Source: Gnetum montanum (lineage: Eukaryota; Streptophyta; Gnetopsida; Gnetales; Gnetaceae). From it: a stretch of 64,000 nucleotides of DNA. Shown here piece after piece: positions 1 through 11,199 of the stretch. Position 1 is the first letter of the stretch; each line of letters opens with the position of its first letter. The translations under genes and the position numbers were made by a program. The stretch spans positions 575,848-639,847 of the forward strand of contig MNCI01008302.1 in NCBI GenBank assembly GCA_015680685.1, in the 5' to 3' direction. The notes beneath the pieces were generated by a model, which did no database searches, was not told the DNA's origin, and worked only from the letters and a program-made list of their open reading frames with translations.

Positions 1-640
1 AATTTAGTGCCCTAGCACAATGCCTTCTTGGACCATGAGATGGCTCTTTTGCCAATTGAGCCATACGTTTGTCTCAACACATCTCTTCAGTACTTGCTCA
101 AGTTGGTCTAAGGCTTACTCAAAGGTAGCTCCATAGGTGGAGAATTCATTCATGAAGACTTCAACACAACTACCGATCTGTTGTTGAATGATACTAAGGA
201 CCAAGTGTTGAAATCTTGTAGGGGCATTGCATAGGCCAAATGACATATTATAGTATGCAAAAGTTCCCCAAGAACTCGTGAATGTTGTCTTAGCCTGGTC
301 TTCTGGTGCAATTTGGATTTGGTTATAGCCACTATAATCATCTAAGAAACTATAATAACAATGGCCAGATATGGTGTCTAATAATTGATCCAAAAATGGT
401 AAAGGAAAGTGATCCTTAAATGTTACCATATTTAACAACCTAAAGTCAATGTAACCTGCCATTTACCATCCTCCTTTGGTACAATTATGAGTGGGCTAAC
501 CCATTCACTATTTGTGATTGGATAGATAAACCCCACCTTGAGGAGTTTCTCTATCTCATCCTTTAATAATTTGCTTCAATTTGGGATTTAGCCACCTCTG
601 TGGTTGCCTTCTAGGCTTCATGGTTGGGTAGGTGTGGATG
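1..640 (-). pseudogene. Reverse transcriptase remnant (Athila-like), partial
   Basis: The minus-strand frame ending near 115 carries consecutive RT blocks: DHFPLPFLDQ, YSFLDDYSGYNQIQIAPEDQ and FGLCNAPTRFQ. Upstream (plus 460-640), in another frame, come VSPLIIVPKEDGKWQVT and an RRQPQRWLNPKLK-like lead-in. The enzyme would copy element RNA into cDNA inside the gag particle. The catalytic Y/FMDD position reads FMNE, so the second aspartate pair is damaged, and a frameshift near 460 breaks the domain. The VFM(D)xFS arrangement after it is typical of the Athila/Tat branch. The domain continues past the left edge. Confidence 0.85.
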
Positions 641-1239
641 CAGTGCTAGCATATCCTTGGATCGATTCTTGTTAGCTTTGGATATGACCAAGCAAAGGTT
701 ATTAACCATTTATTCATCATTTTTAATAACTTTTCTTTTTGTTTAGGAGAAACTTTGGCATTAATGATGACCAATTTACCATTATTTAAAAATGCATACT
801 CCATTCTGATTGGTCAATTTTTTAGTTCTAAGGGTACATGCTTAAAGTGATCAGGGATCTTCAACTCTCCCAAAAAGTTATCATCATCTTTATTAGAGAT
901 TTGGGAATGGACTTGTTCAATTTTGTCCATGCCTTCAACAAATGCACAAGTTAAGCTCTCAATTGACTACATGCATAGTGTGCTACTATCTGAATTAGGT
1001 ATTAGCCATTAGGTGCCCTCCTACTTTGTGGCTACTACGTATAGACACCTCTAAATTTTAATTTCATGTGCACAATGATTGCATGCCTTAATGTATGTGC
1101 TTTTGATTGATCAAATCTTTTGCATTCAATTGCACCCATTGTTGCTGTACACGATGCATGAAATACACTTCTTCTCAAATTTTTCCTAACTCATTCTCCT
1201 TAGATATTTTAAGAGGTAAGTCCCTTATACCCATTTTAA
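641..1239 (-). pseudogene. Protease-RT linker of E0
   Basis: Minus-strand reading gives low-conservation linker between protease and RT. Near 700-1,000 are recognisable pieces of the segment that precedes RT in Athila/Tat pol (KVSPKQKEKLLKMMNKW and ITFAWSYPKLT), broken by stops. No separate gene is seen, and the plus-strand open frame at 1,107-1,325 has no recognisable content. Confidence 0.5.
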
Positions 1240-1700
1240 CATTAACCATGATTAACCAAGCCCTTCTCATGATGATGGGGAAGTCACTTTTGCAGTTTTA
1301 TACCTTGATTACCAAAAAAAAGTAGGATAGGACCAACCATAGACTATGGTTACAATGTCCTCTACTAATCCCAAAGGGATAGTAATCAACTAATCTACTA
1401 ATTCTAAATGAATGTTTCTCTTCTTAAGAGGTGGTAGGTTCTAGGCCTTGTACATATCATGGGAGATGAGGTTAACTTGAGAACTAGAGTCAAGAAGAGC
1501 TTTGCATGGCTCTTGTCCAGCAATCTGTAGATAGATGAGTGGACTTATTGGGTTAGATCTTTTTGTAGGAAGGTTGCTAGTCTTAATCCAATTAGAAATG
1601 GCATGGGTTAACATTATAGTGCAAATCCTAGGTGGCACTTGGTTTGAAGGAGGCTCGAAGGTATTTGATGTAGAGGATGAGGGTGCTGGAGATGTAGGGT
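1240..1700 (-). pseudogene. Retropepsin-like protease remnant (E0)
   Basis: Aspartic protease that would process the Gag-Pol polyprotein. The frame at 1,441-1,638 contains IMLTHAISNWIKTSNLP, ISPLIYLQIAGQEP, then KALLDSSSQVNLISHDMY. The catalytic D-S/T-G triad reads D-S-S here, so it is probably inactive. The sister copy at 48,870-49,508 keeps D-T-G in the same context, which supports the assignment. After a stop the second half continues (LPPLKKRNIHLELVD, ITIPLGLVEDIV). Upstream on the minus strand is a Pro-rich linker from gag. Confidence 0.8.
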
Positions 1701-1849
1701 GATTAGCTAGAGTAGGTTTTAAGGGTTGGAGAGGATTTCTAGGATAGAAGAAAGGTTGTTTCCTTGATTTATTATCTAGACCACTTGGTTGAAAATTTGG
1801 TTGTGAGTGTATAACCCTTGTAGCATTTCGTTGCTGTGGCTATGGAGGA

Positions 1850-4100
1850 ATTTCACCCTACATGGATGGAGTAGGAGGTAACTAAGTTGAAGGTGGAGGT
1901 GTAGGTGCAGAAGGATGTGGAGGATGATAAGGATACAGATATGGGTTTTCTCCTTGAGTATATGGTGAATGTATTTGGTGGTACTCTAGAGGGTAATAGT
2001 GATGCTAGAATGATGCATGACTTTTTGAACTTCTAAGGGAGATGGGTTGCTGAACACAGTACCTGTATGGATCTAGTTGCCTATAAGGGTACTACTACCT
2101 TGGTAGTGGCATTCTCCATGATTGTGGTTGGTACCATTATTGGTAATATTCATAAGGTTGTGAAGGAGTTCCACTTGGTTAGTAAGCTTGTTACTATTGG
2201 TGGAACTTCCTTGGACTACCTTGAGGGTAAGGCAATCATCTTGGAGATTGTCTATGTGCTAGGTGAGGATTTAATGCCTACAGTCTAGACTCTTGTAAGT
2301 GTGACACCATAGGGCAACATCCTTTTGAATGTTCATATTGATAGATGTCACATTTAGTTTCATCATTAGATTTAGATTCTATAACTTCCACTACTATAGT
2401 AGCTTTGCCCTTACATCTTTGGTAGGCACGTTCATCTTCTTTTCACCATCTATGATTACAATCACTATTTTTCTTTTTGGATTCTTCAACAATCTTCAAA
2501 GTGGTTTGAAAATTTTCATCCAAAGAGTCCCATAACTTATCAACCTTGGTTGAAATGTTAGAAACAAATTTTTGGATAGGCAAAGTCTTTCTATTCACCA
2601 TTTCATCAAGCGGTAACTCCTCCTTGTCACAAAATCAGACCTCTCATTTTTTGATGGATGGGTCCCTATTATACTCTTTAGCACTCTCCATTTTTCATTG
2701 CTCATCTTCTTATTTTGTTACCTACTCAATTAGCCTTTGTATTTGATGAGCTCTCATTTCAGATAACCTCCCTTGGGCATACACCCCAAGGGTTCTTCTT
2801 GTTTCTACTTTGAGCCCATCTATGATGTGGCGAAGTTGTTCAATCTAAGAGTAACCAAGGCCAGGGCATCAGTGTAGGAGTGAATAATATTTGCCCATGG
2901 TGGCATCCAAGGGTTCCTATGCTTCTTATTTCCAACCTTGGATTTGCCTTTTTAGGTTAGACACTCTAGAGTACATTTGATATTTGTCATTAAATAGTTC
3001 TAACATAGTACTCCATCTTCGGATAGATTCCAGTTCTAAGGACTAGTATCAACTTTCAGCTTCCTTAATGAGTGTCCTTGGTAAAGGCTTGATTTTCTAC
3101 CACCCATTCTTGATGTTCTATAAAGCACAAACATCTTGAAAAGCTTGTAGATGTGTTTGCGAATCAAAATTGTATCCCCCCTCAAATCTTGGGATATTGT
3201 TCATATCTAGGTACTTGATTTGACTATCCTTCATATGCATAGCTGGAATTCTTATTGATTTTTCAATGTTAACCATACTTTGAGTTTCCAGTAAAGGTTC
3301 ATCATCATCGTTGTGTTGATGACACTGATGATGGTTTTGGCCACCCCTTCAATTTTGGTGGCCTTCATGGTCATTGTTATTTCATTGATCACCTTCATCA
3401 TAGTTGTTTCAATGGTGACTTCCATGAGAATTGTTAGATGAAGAGGAATGTTTGGAATTAGATGAAGAGGATGAAGAGGAAGGTGGATTGCCACTACCAT
3501 CACTCTTACATTTTTTGCGATCACCATCATTAGATCCCTTGTTATTGCAATGTTCACTTGAGTCCCTACCTTGGCTATCACTCTTTCTTGAACTCAATTT
3601 ATGAATAGTTGATCACAGGGTCAAGTTCACACCCTCACCATTAGTAAGAGGGGCTGGAGAATCTTCATGTTGAAAACCTTCTAAGGGAGGATCATCATTG
3701 TCCTCTTCATCTAGTAGGAATAAGGGGTTAGTGTAATGTTTCCCCTTTGTGGCTTCATGAAGTATCTCCTAATTTTTTATCTCACTTATGTTGTGTTTCA
3801 GTGGGACAATAGTTTCAAGTGTCATATCCATCCATAATGTACTCTTCATGAAGATCTGTTATGCCTAACTTCTTAAGGATTTTAAATAGCATTCTAGGCA
3901 TAGATCTATTCGGGGGCAAAACGACATTACCCTCCATATCATGCCATTGCATCTATTCATCCTAATATAGGATAAGCTAAAATTCAGCACAAACTCACCT
4001 GAATGAGTGTATACCACCTTGCATTCCTGTGGGACTGGTGGTTTAGTATCTTTAGGCTTATAGGAAGAAGAATAAATTTTGTAAAACAAAATGAAATTAT
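1850..4100 (-). pseudogene. Athila-like gag remnant (E0)
   Basis: Structural polyprotein of the element. From its start near 4,100 downwards on the plus coordinate: an N-terminal domain (about 3,865-4,089, counterpart of the GNIVLPLD domain in E4 and E5); a Ser/His/Asp-rich linker (3,252-3,597); a capsid-like domain (about 2,760-3,240) with FEGGYN, an HLQAF block, SWY and later GLKVETRRTLGVYAQGRL; and a Pro/Tyr/Gln-rich tail (about 1,850-2,290). The zinc-motif region near 2,290-2,345 keeps only the trailing part (SHLQES). Many stops interrupt it. The order matches the less damaged copies at 46.6-49.5 kb and 58.8-61.7 kb. Confidence 0.75.
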
Positions 4101-4213
4101 TAGTGTACTTTTATAATTTATGTATAGTGGGAATGTTATTGACCTTTAGGTTTGTACAATGATATTAGTGGTATCCAATTAGACCTAAATAGTACATGTT
4201 CCATCAATAAAGT

Positions 4214-4231
4214 TCTTGGAAATGGTGCCAA
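4214..4231 (-). promoter_or_regulatory. Primer binding site, tRNA-Asp-like (E0)
   Basis: On the minus strand, TTGGCACCATTTCCAAGA directly follows the LTR end (...CTCATCA). It resembles the TGGCGCCGTTGCCGGGGA site, complementary to the tRNA-Asp 3' end, that is common in Athila/Tat elements. The copies at 46,480 and 58,631 match better. Confidence 0.75.
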
Positions 4232-5050
4232 TGATGAGTGATGAGCTACCCCTATGCCCAACCATACGAATCACAAAGCATTCATGTGTGATTTGGTCGA
4301 ATTTCGTGGACTTTATTGTTTCTAGTGAACTAGCCCTATAGAAAGTGAATCTAGCCTTAAGGCCAATTGTTGTCCTCCCAATTACACTTGTGATGTATGT
4401 TGTTATGGTTAAGTGTAACTAAGGCATTTGATTTTTATCATTTTGTATTTTATATTTTGGTGCTTGAAATGTAGATAAAAGGCGTTACCAAGTGAATACT
4501 TGTTACACTCAAAGCAGTCATACTTATGTATGTAATCTATCTCACTTAATTGTCTCATTAACATAATAACTAGAAAATATTTGATAATTAATTGAAAGAA
4601 TTTAATAAATAGTTGAAAATATAAAATTCATAAATAAAATAGCTAATCTATCCAAAGTGTTGCAAGGTTTATCAGAAAGATCATCTTTATTTCCACACAC
4701 ATTATTATGATTAGGTACAAAAATGCTTAAATAAAGATCCTTACACTTAATGACTCCTACTATGGGTACTTAGGAAAAAAATTCTAACTTTTAAATGGAA
4801 AAAATGCAAGAGTTTTACTACTACTGAAATCTAGATTTTCCCATAAATGTGGCTAGCAGGCATGTATTTATAGACGATGGATAGACGTTGTGTTGACAAG
4901 GCCTCATCGATGCAGCCAACCAAAGATGACTCATCAATTAGCAGGCTAGGGAAGGTCAAGGTGATTTCCATTGTTGACGATAGTTTACTTCACCTCATAA
5001 ATATGTGAGTGAGACTTAGAATGATGGGATTTGTGCTTTTTTGCATGAAT
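4232..5050 (-). repeat. 5' LTR of E0 (outer boundary approximate)
   Basis: The minus-strand 3' edge is clear at 4,232: it shares the GTATGGTTG...CTCATCA end with the LTRs at 45,651 and 57,774. A TATA-like GTCTATAAATACATG lies near 4,866-4,882 on the minus strand. The outer end is not visible by eye; about 820 bp is assumed from the sister LTRs. The GATATC-rich U3 of E4 is not evident here. Confidence 0.65.
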
Positions 5051-5849
5051 AATTTTCATGTGTTAGTATGGACCTCACTCCTATTAAGGATAGTCTCTCA
5101 TTCTATAGAAAAATTAGCCTAGATATTAGTCCATGATTATTGAGCTATGTAATCCAAGAGGCCACAAATATCAACATGATTATTGATGAGCATGGTATGA
5201 CTTGAGAGATCCAATTGAAAGAGTTGTATTGATTATAGAGTGACTATCCCTATAGAAGGTTTAATGTAGATAGGACATTATTACTAGATCCATGTCACAT
5301 TAAGAACTTGTTTAGTCCTATGGGTACCCACATCATGGTGTCAAACTAACTTAATATTCATTCCTATGTTATGTTATTATTTTTCTATGCCTTAATTATT
5401 AGTAACGACTTGAGGTAGTTATTAATGTTATATGTTTGATGTCTGTTTTCAAGTTTGAAAATCTTGATAAAAAATGCTTCTACTTAGAAAGAATTGAAAG
5501 GATGCTCTAGAAGATTACCCTTACAAATAATTAATGCTTACTAGTATTTGAGCAATTTTTGAATGAGCTAGGTCATGCTAGGACTATAGGTAATATATTG
5601 CTCTTCAAAATATGGGTTTGGTTCATGTGCTACATGAGAGGAATGATCTAGGCATAGAGGAGGAATGGTCTAAGGATTTTAGGAAGCATGAATGGTAATA
5701 TTAGAAAACATGAATTTTAGCTCTTTAAAATGTTCTAGTTTCATGCCTATATGATATCATAAGTTTGATGTAGATATTAACTTGGATGTTCATATATTTA
5801 GTATTTATTATTTTTATTTGTACTTTATTTTATATTTTTATTTTAGTTT
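5051..5849. other. No recognisable gene
   Basis: AT-rich sequence. Short plus-strand coding-like pieces can be read, such as GLVHVLHERNDLGIEEEW near 5,610, but no family was recognised. It may be the upstream part of the intron-bearing remnant that follows. Confidence 0.4.
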
Positions 5850-7930
5850 ATGAATGTAGATATGATCAAGATCTTAGAGGTTTCATATATTGAGCTAGAA
5901 AATATGAAGAAGAGGTTCTTGCAAGAAAAAAATCATACCACTCCATCTAGGGACCAGTGGTTGATGAGCTAGGGAGGAAGAAAGTACCTTCATATTTTTG
6001 AACAAGTAGGATTGTTGTCCCTATTCCTCTTGAGATATTCTAATATTTCATTCATAGATGTCATTGCTATGATGGAATTTTACTCCAAATAACAATGATT
6101 TTTCATGGTTTGGGTGTATAGGAAGAAGGTGATATTATAGTGGAATAGGAAGTCCTTGTATTTTTGGTTTGAATGTCCTAATGATGGTTCAATTCTTAAG
6201 GATAGTAATAAGTTAAATGTAGAGAGCCAAATAATTAGGAATTGGATGTTGTATGCTAGTAAGGATTAGAATATCCTTTACTATGTGAACCAATGATTTC
6301 ATCTAGTTTTATAATATCTTCATTGAGAGGATATTTTATAGGTGGACCAAGAAAAGGAGGATCATATCTTCTTAATGGTTGATAGTTATATTTAATATTA
6401 TGATGAGGAGTATTTCTTTTGACTAGGCTAGCCACATAGATGACAAGGTGGCTAAGGATTTGGATAACATTAGATTAGTTAATGAAAAGGATAGCAATAA
6501 CTCTGTAAATTTTAGTTTCTTTTATGACATGCCACAATGTTTTGTAGAGTTACTTGCTTACAGTGCTTGAAAGGATGAGAAAGTTCTTAGTGAGAAGGAC
6601 TTTTCATCACTATTAAGTTAGCATGTTACTAGCATCATGATGATACTTCTGTTTACTATAGGAGGATTATTAGATGTGACATCCTCACAGCTAAAGAATG
6701 TGAGTCTTGCATGCTAGATAGTGTGGCATTACCTACAAAATGTTCTATTTAGGATAACCCAGTGTAGGGGATGGAGGAAATTAAGGCATGCACTATGGAT
6801 ATGTAGGATGGTGGACAAGCCTCCAAGAAGATGAGGGTGGATGATGTTGAGGCTATGAGTGCCTATGATTTAGAGGAAGAAAGACCAAGGGTAGAAGATA
6901 CTAGGATGAAGGAGAAACAAGGTAAGTATATGTATTTACTATGTATTTCTAAATATTTTTTATGTTTTATCTAATTTATTTTAGTTTATTTTACTTATTT
7001 TTTAAATTATTTATTTATATGTTTTGACATTTATGTTTTTTATTTAATATCTTCTTTGGATGCACTAAAGAAAGTAGAGTAGGAGAATCTAGCCAAGGTA
7101 AAAGCTAAAAGAAAAGCCAAGGAGAAAGCATAAAGAAAGGTAAGAGAAGAGGTAGATAAAAAATCAAGAAAGGAGGTAGAGCCTAGAGAAAGAGAAGTCA
7201 TAGTTAAAACTTCCAAGACACCAAATGAAGAGGAGATGACAAGGAGACTATTATTGGAATAGGTTAACTTGAATTTGCAAGATGATGTAAGTAAGTTTAA
7301 CAAATAAAGTGTATAGGAAGAAATAGCCTTGATAATGGATTACTTGAGGCTCATGGCCTATTAGAGTTTAATTAGCTATCAGATGATCATGTAGGTCATG
7401 GCTTAGATGATATAAATAATGATACAATATTATCTCCTATTAAAGTTCCTAGCTTCTTACCTTCTAGGAAAAAGCTTATTTTTGATGAGACTAGGAGGAA
7501 GTAACTTGTAGGAAAGTTATTAGAAGAGAATAAGATATCTTTAGGTGAGTTAGTGGTTTTTAACTTTGGTTTTTATTTTTATACATATATGTTTTTTATC
7601 TATATTTATGTATGCTTTTTTATTTTTCATATTTTAGATTTTGTACTAATCATGATTTTTCTATGCTTATACATGTATATATAGAGAGTTGAGAAAAATG
7701 TTTTGGAAGAGTATCAATAAATAGGAGTGGATACAGGAAATCGTGGTATCTTTATAGAGAAATTGAGGATCCTAAAAAATACTGGTAATTTTTTATAATT
7801 TTGTGAATAGTTATGATAGTGATGTTCAATTTGTATGTTAGTGAGACGATGAATGAATTGCTTTTTCAGATTTCTAGATTTTAGTTGGCCTTGTAAAAGT
7901 GTTAGTTACGGATCTTGATTTTATGAATTC
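5850..7930 (+). pseudogene. Unidentified degenerate coding region with intron-like spacers
   Basis: I do not recognise the product. Plus-strand coding-like blocks (near 5,880-6,260, 6,430-6,920, 7,060-7,310 and 7,330-7,545) are separated by very AT-rich stretches that look like plant introns. AAG|GTAAGTAT occurs at 6,922, TTAG|GTGAGT at 7,545 with a possible acceptor at 7,684, and TG|GTAATT near 7,785 with TGCTTTTTCAG| near 7,870. The 7,060-7,310 block is Lys/Glu/Arg-rich (KAKRKAKEKA), suggesting a charged coiled coil. Frames contain stops. It could be a decayed host gene or a DNA transposon gene. Confidence 0.3.
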
Positions 7931-8490
7931 CAAATATAGCATCTTGATGTTTTGAAAAGGATTTATGCCTTGGTAGGATACAAGGTAGATATGGTTTTGC
8001 TTGTTTTAAAGAATGTTGATGCTATTAAAAATATTACTTCTTGCACAAATACATGATTTTGTTTTGTGTTTATACTTTATTCATTTCACCATGGTACACC
8101 ATGAACATTATGTACTTATATCATTGAAATATCCCATCGTCATGGTGGCATATCATTTTTACTTATTTGTTAATGTTTTTTAATCCACTTATTAATGCTC
8201 AAGTATAATGATTACTTGTGGTTATGACTGATTATTTTGTTTGATGTAATGATTCATGTATCTTAAATATTAAGGTTAAAGTATTTTGATGGGTGTCTTA
8301 GTTCTCTTCTATTTGAGTACTTGAGTATTGGATTGTTCATCATTGATCCTATAAACTTCATGTGATATTAGAATAGGTTGGTGAGTAACTATTTATTCAA
8401 AACAGAAATAAGAAACAACCATGACAAGAAATAAAATTTTATGTCCCATTACCTAAGAGTCAAGTGTTGAAAGCCTTAAACCATCACATT
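7931..8490. other. No feature recognised
   Basis: AT-rich sequence with no convincing open frame, repeat or motif seen on either strand. Confidence 0.5.
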
Positions 8491-8499
8491 TGGAAACTT

Positions 8500-8970
8500 T
8501 AGATGAGATTTTTACTATGAGAAAATGCTTTGGAAGGAATCCTCTTAAAAACTACCATGATGGACAATGACAATAAGATGGTGCAAATGTTTATTGCATT
8601 AAGTTTGTTTAGTAAATTTGTGCAATTGGTGGAGGAACATGATTCTGCATACAAAATGTGAAAAACAATGGAGGAAATGTTTGAAGTTAATAATAAATCA
8701 AAGTTGGTATCCCTTTAAAACTAGTTGCATTCATTTCATTTGAAAGAAGATGAACCTATGCCACCCTTGTTTAGAAAGTATTAGCACTGTAGGCTAGATT
8801 TCAAGCTTAAGATACATGAGTATTAGATAAAACCATAAAATTTTATTTACTTAGGGTACTATCACTATCCTATGATGTCTTTAGACAAATTGATGAGGAG
8901 CTTCCATGGATTCCACAATCCAAGGTCTCTTAAAGTCACAAAACAACAAATTTGAATAAGAAAGGAAAAT
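8500..8970 (+). pseudogene. Ty1/copia-like gag fragment
   Basis: Plus-strand reading across several stops gives AYKMWKTMEEMFEVNNKSKL, then LHSFHLKEDEP and later LSLSYDVFRQIDEEL. This follows the usual plant copia gag (UBN2-type) pattern: a tryptophan-containing helix, a KSKL-LxNQL helix, then a leucine-rich segment ending with S-Y. No LTR or primer site is clearly tied to it. It is a fragment. Confidence 0.5.
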
Positions 8971-9119
8971 GAAATCTTTGTGCTTGCTTAAATAGAGAAT
9001 TTACATATGAAAGGAAGCATAATTCCCAAGGGTAGACAAGAGATTCAAGCTAACTCTGACACACTCAATCAAAGAAAACACACACTTACATGGATGATGA
9101 TCAAGGCACCTTGCCAAGA

Positions 9120-9124
<5 letters not shown>

Positions 9125-9171
<47 letters not shown>
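9125..9171 (+). repeat. (TC)n microsatellite
   Basis: About 23 uninterrupted TC dinucleotides, followed by a short imperfect extension (GACTCTCTCT). Confidence 0.97.
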
Positions 9172-9175
<4 letters not shown>

Positions 9176-9479
9176 CTCTCTTCTAAATTGAAGGTTCAAG
9201 AGGTTTATTTATGTCCTTCCCTTTGTCACAAGTTTTGGAAAGTTTAAGCTTTTCAAAATGAGGATTGAAAATGAAAAGAATATTAAGATAAGTATTTTAA
9301 GATTTGATAGTGATGAGGAATATCTTTCTTTTGGATTCAAATAGTATTATAGTAAGAATGGTATAAAAGAAGAATTCATAGTGTTGTATACATAGTTGTA
9401 AAATAGTGTTGTAGAGAGGAAAACTAGATAAATAACCAAGATGATAAGATGTAGGATAAATGATGTTTAAGTTTTAAAA
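9172..9479. other. No feature recognised
   Basis: AT-rich spacer between the microsatellite and the copia integrase fragment; nothing seen. Confidence 0.5.
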
Positions 9480-9730
9480 TCATTGTGGATAGAAGCTACC
9501 TACTATGTTGTACATATTCTCAATATAATTTCCACTATAAATTTGAATGGAATTACTAAAGATAATAGGGAATTGTCAATGTTACATCTTCATCCATTTG
9601 GAAAACCTTGTTATGTTCATGTTTCACAAACACATCATGGAACGTTGGACCCTAATGCCATGGTGGGTTTGCTACTCAGTTATTACTAGATCACAAAGCC
9701 AATCATGGGTGAAACATAAAGGATCATAAG
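9480..9730 (+). pseudogene. Ty1/copia integrase C-terminal fragment
   Basis: The plus frame at 9,483-9,689 starts with WIEATYYVVHILN, continues with LHLHPFGKPCYVHVSQ and LDPNAMVGLLLSYY. This matches the conserved copia integrase stretch: a W-E-A helix with a following N, the H-L-R-V-F-G block, then a K/D-P-x-A-x-x-x-x-F-V-G-Y block. Catalytic core residues lie upstream and are not present, so it is a short relic. Confidence 0.7.
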
Positions 9731-9759
9731 TTGCATATTTCTTTTTATTCTCTTATTCC

Positions 9760-9875
9760 TATAACATAAATTTCTCACAATGAACTAAGATCCTTGCAAT
9801 TCTCTTATCCAATTTCTCATAATTTTTTTACAATTTCTCACAATTTGATCATAATTCTTTCATTCTCACAATTTT
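9760..9875 (+). repeat. Short degenerate TTTCTCACAAT repeats
   Basis: The words AATTTCTCACAAT, CAATTTCTCATAAT, CAATTTCTCACAAT and CATTCTCACAAT recur irregularly every 20-40 bases. No gene is present. This could lie near the outer end of the copia LTR region that follows. Confidence 0.5.
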
Positions 9876-9899
9876 ATTTGTCAATTCTTAATTTATATT

Positions 9900-11100
9900 C
9901 CTTAGTTTTACAAGCATTTGAATTATGTATGAAAGCTCAAATTTGTGTTTAAAGAATCTATGTTTTGGAAGCTCAATTAGAAGTATTTGATGATTTGAAT
10001 TTGCAATTCTACTAAGGATTTCATATATTCCTTATTATAGAAGTTTTGCATATTGGAGGATCTATTATTTTAACATTTGAATTAGTGTTTTATGTTAATT
10101 TGTTAAGGTTTTGGAGAGCTCTTTTGGATTTTTTTTCATCTTCACCCATTCTCACAAAATTTCAAAAAAATTCCATGTTGTAAGCCAAATTGGCATTAAG
10201 GATTGATTTGTTTAGTATTGTTTCATAGTTCTAGATATTTTAATTATAGATCTAATCCATTAGAGAGTTGAGTGATTGTTAATTTATCTCAAGTATGTCA
10301 TTCTCAGAAGTTATTTTCAAGCCCATGTCATGAACTCATTTTCATGTCATATCAAATCTCATCAGATGTCTAGTTTTTGAAGTTTATTATGGTCTCTAAT
10401 GTATCTTAATATTGTGGCTGAATTTTGAAGAATATTTTATGTTGCTTTTCTTAGAATTGAACATTTTGTTTTTGAGTTGAAAGTCATATTAATTTGCATA
10501 GACTCCAAGGATAGCAATCAATATCATTGCTTAGGATATTGATTTTCAGAGATTCTAGCAATACCAATAGATATTATTACTCAAGATATTGATTTTCATA
10601 GATTCCACAATAAGAATTGATATGTTTGTATTATAAAAATGTTAAAGTGCTAAACATATCATTGGCTATGACTCTAGTGATTTAAATCGATATAGTTCTG
10701 TTTCATCTTATTTGATATCAATCTCACAATGTCAATTAATATGTTTGTAGGAAATTCTTGAGAGCATCTCATGACCTTCTCATCCTAGTGATAAAGATTG
10801 ATAAGAATAAGTAGGATATTGATTCCAATTACACAAGGCAACATCTAACAATATCATCAATGCTTGATATCGATCTCACATTGTCAATCAATATGTTTGT
10901 AGGAAATTCTTGAGATCTCAGTATGACCTTCTCATATTAGTGATAAGGATTGATAAGCATAATTAGGATATTGATTCTAGTTGCACAAGGAAACATCTAA
11001 CATATCATCAAATTTGTAAGTGATTTACTATCATGAGGATAGATCTTGGTCATTTTGCTTTGTGATTTCATTACATATATTTCACTATTAATCTTTGATA
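9900..11100 (+). repeat. Probable copia 5' LTR region, outer end undetermined
   Basis: Non-coding AT-rich sequence directly upstream of a tRNA-Met-type primer site at 11,102 and a copia gag, hence inferred to be the 5' LTR. A matching 3' LTR was not found, so the start is unknown. It contains a direct duplication of about 152 bp (from 10,713 and from 10,865) and shorter repeats of an ATATTGAT/ATCAATAT word at 10,500-10,640. Confidence 0.5.
10713..11010 (+). repeat. Tandem duplication, about 152-bp unit
   Basis: TGATATCAATCTCACA at 10,713 and TGATATCGATCTCACA at 10,865 start two adjacent units. Both continue with TATGTTTGTAGGAAATTCTT, a GACCTTCTCAT block, a GATAAGxATAAxTAGGATATTG block and ACAAGGxAACATCTAACA. 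Identity looks high by eye. Confidence 0.85.
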
Positions 11101-11101
11101 G

Positions 11102-11113
11102 TGGTATCAAAGC
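11102..11113 (+). promoter_or_regulatory. Primer binding site, tRNA-Met-like (copia)
   Basis: TGGTATCAAAGC differs by one base from TGGTATCAGAGC, the usual plant copia primer site complementary to the initiator tRNA-Met 3' end. It lies about 100 bases before the copia gag reading frame. Confidence 0.8.
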
Positions 11114-11199
11114 TTTATTTTCCTCATGCTTGCAAAAGAGATTTCTAGATGCTTATTAATATTTAATGGTTGTGAAGATTTTATTTATTGATCTGATAT

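Larger units (their letters stand above)
1..5050 (-). mobile_element. Athila-like Ty3/gypsy LTR retrotransposon (E0), 3' part outside the window
   Basis: Read on the minus strand, this holds in order an LTR (from about 5,050 down to 4,232), a tRNA-Asp-like primer binding site, a degraded gag, a retropepsin and the start of reverse transcriptase, which runs off the left edge. The RT block and the gag CX2CX3HX3C motif of sister copies resemble the Athila/Tat branch of plant Ty3 elements. RNase H, integrase and the 3' LTR would lie beyond base 1. Stops and frameshifts occur throughout, so this copy is dead. Sister copies in the window are at 13,930-17,100, 45,651-52,597 and 57,774-61,690; this is the only one that shows RT. 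Confidence 0.85.

Noticed and set aside
3252-3597. Overlapping minus frames rich in Ser, His, Met and Thr as separate small genes
   Set aside because: They are the low-complexity linker of the E0 gag in two frames; the same linker occurs in E4 and E5 gag.
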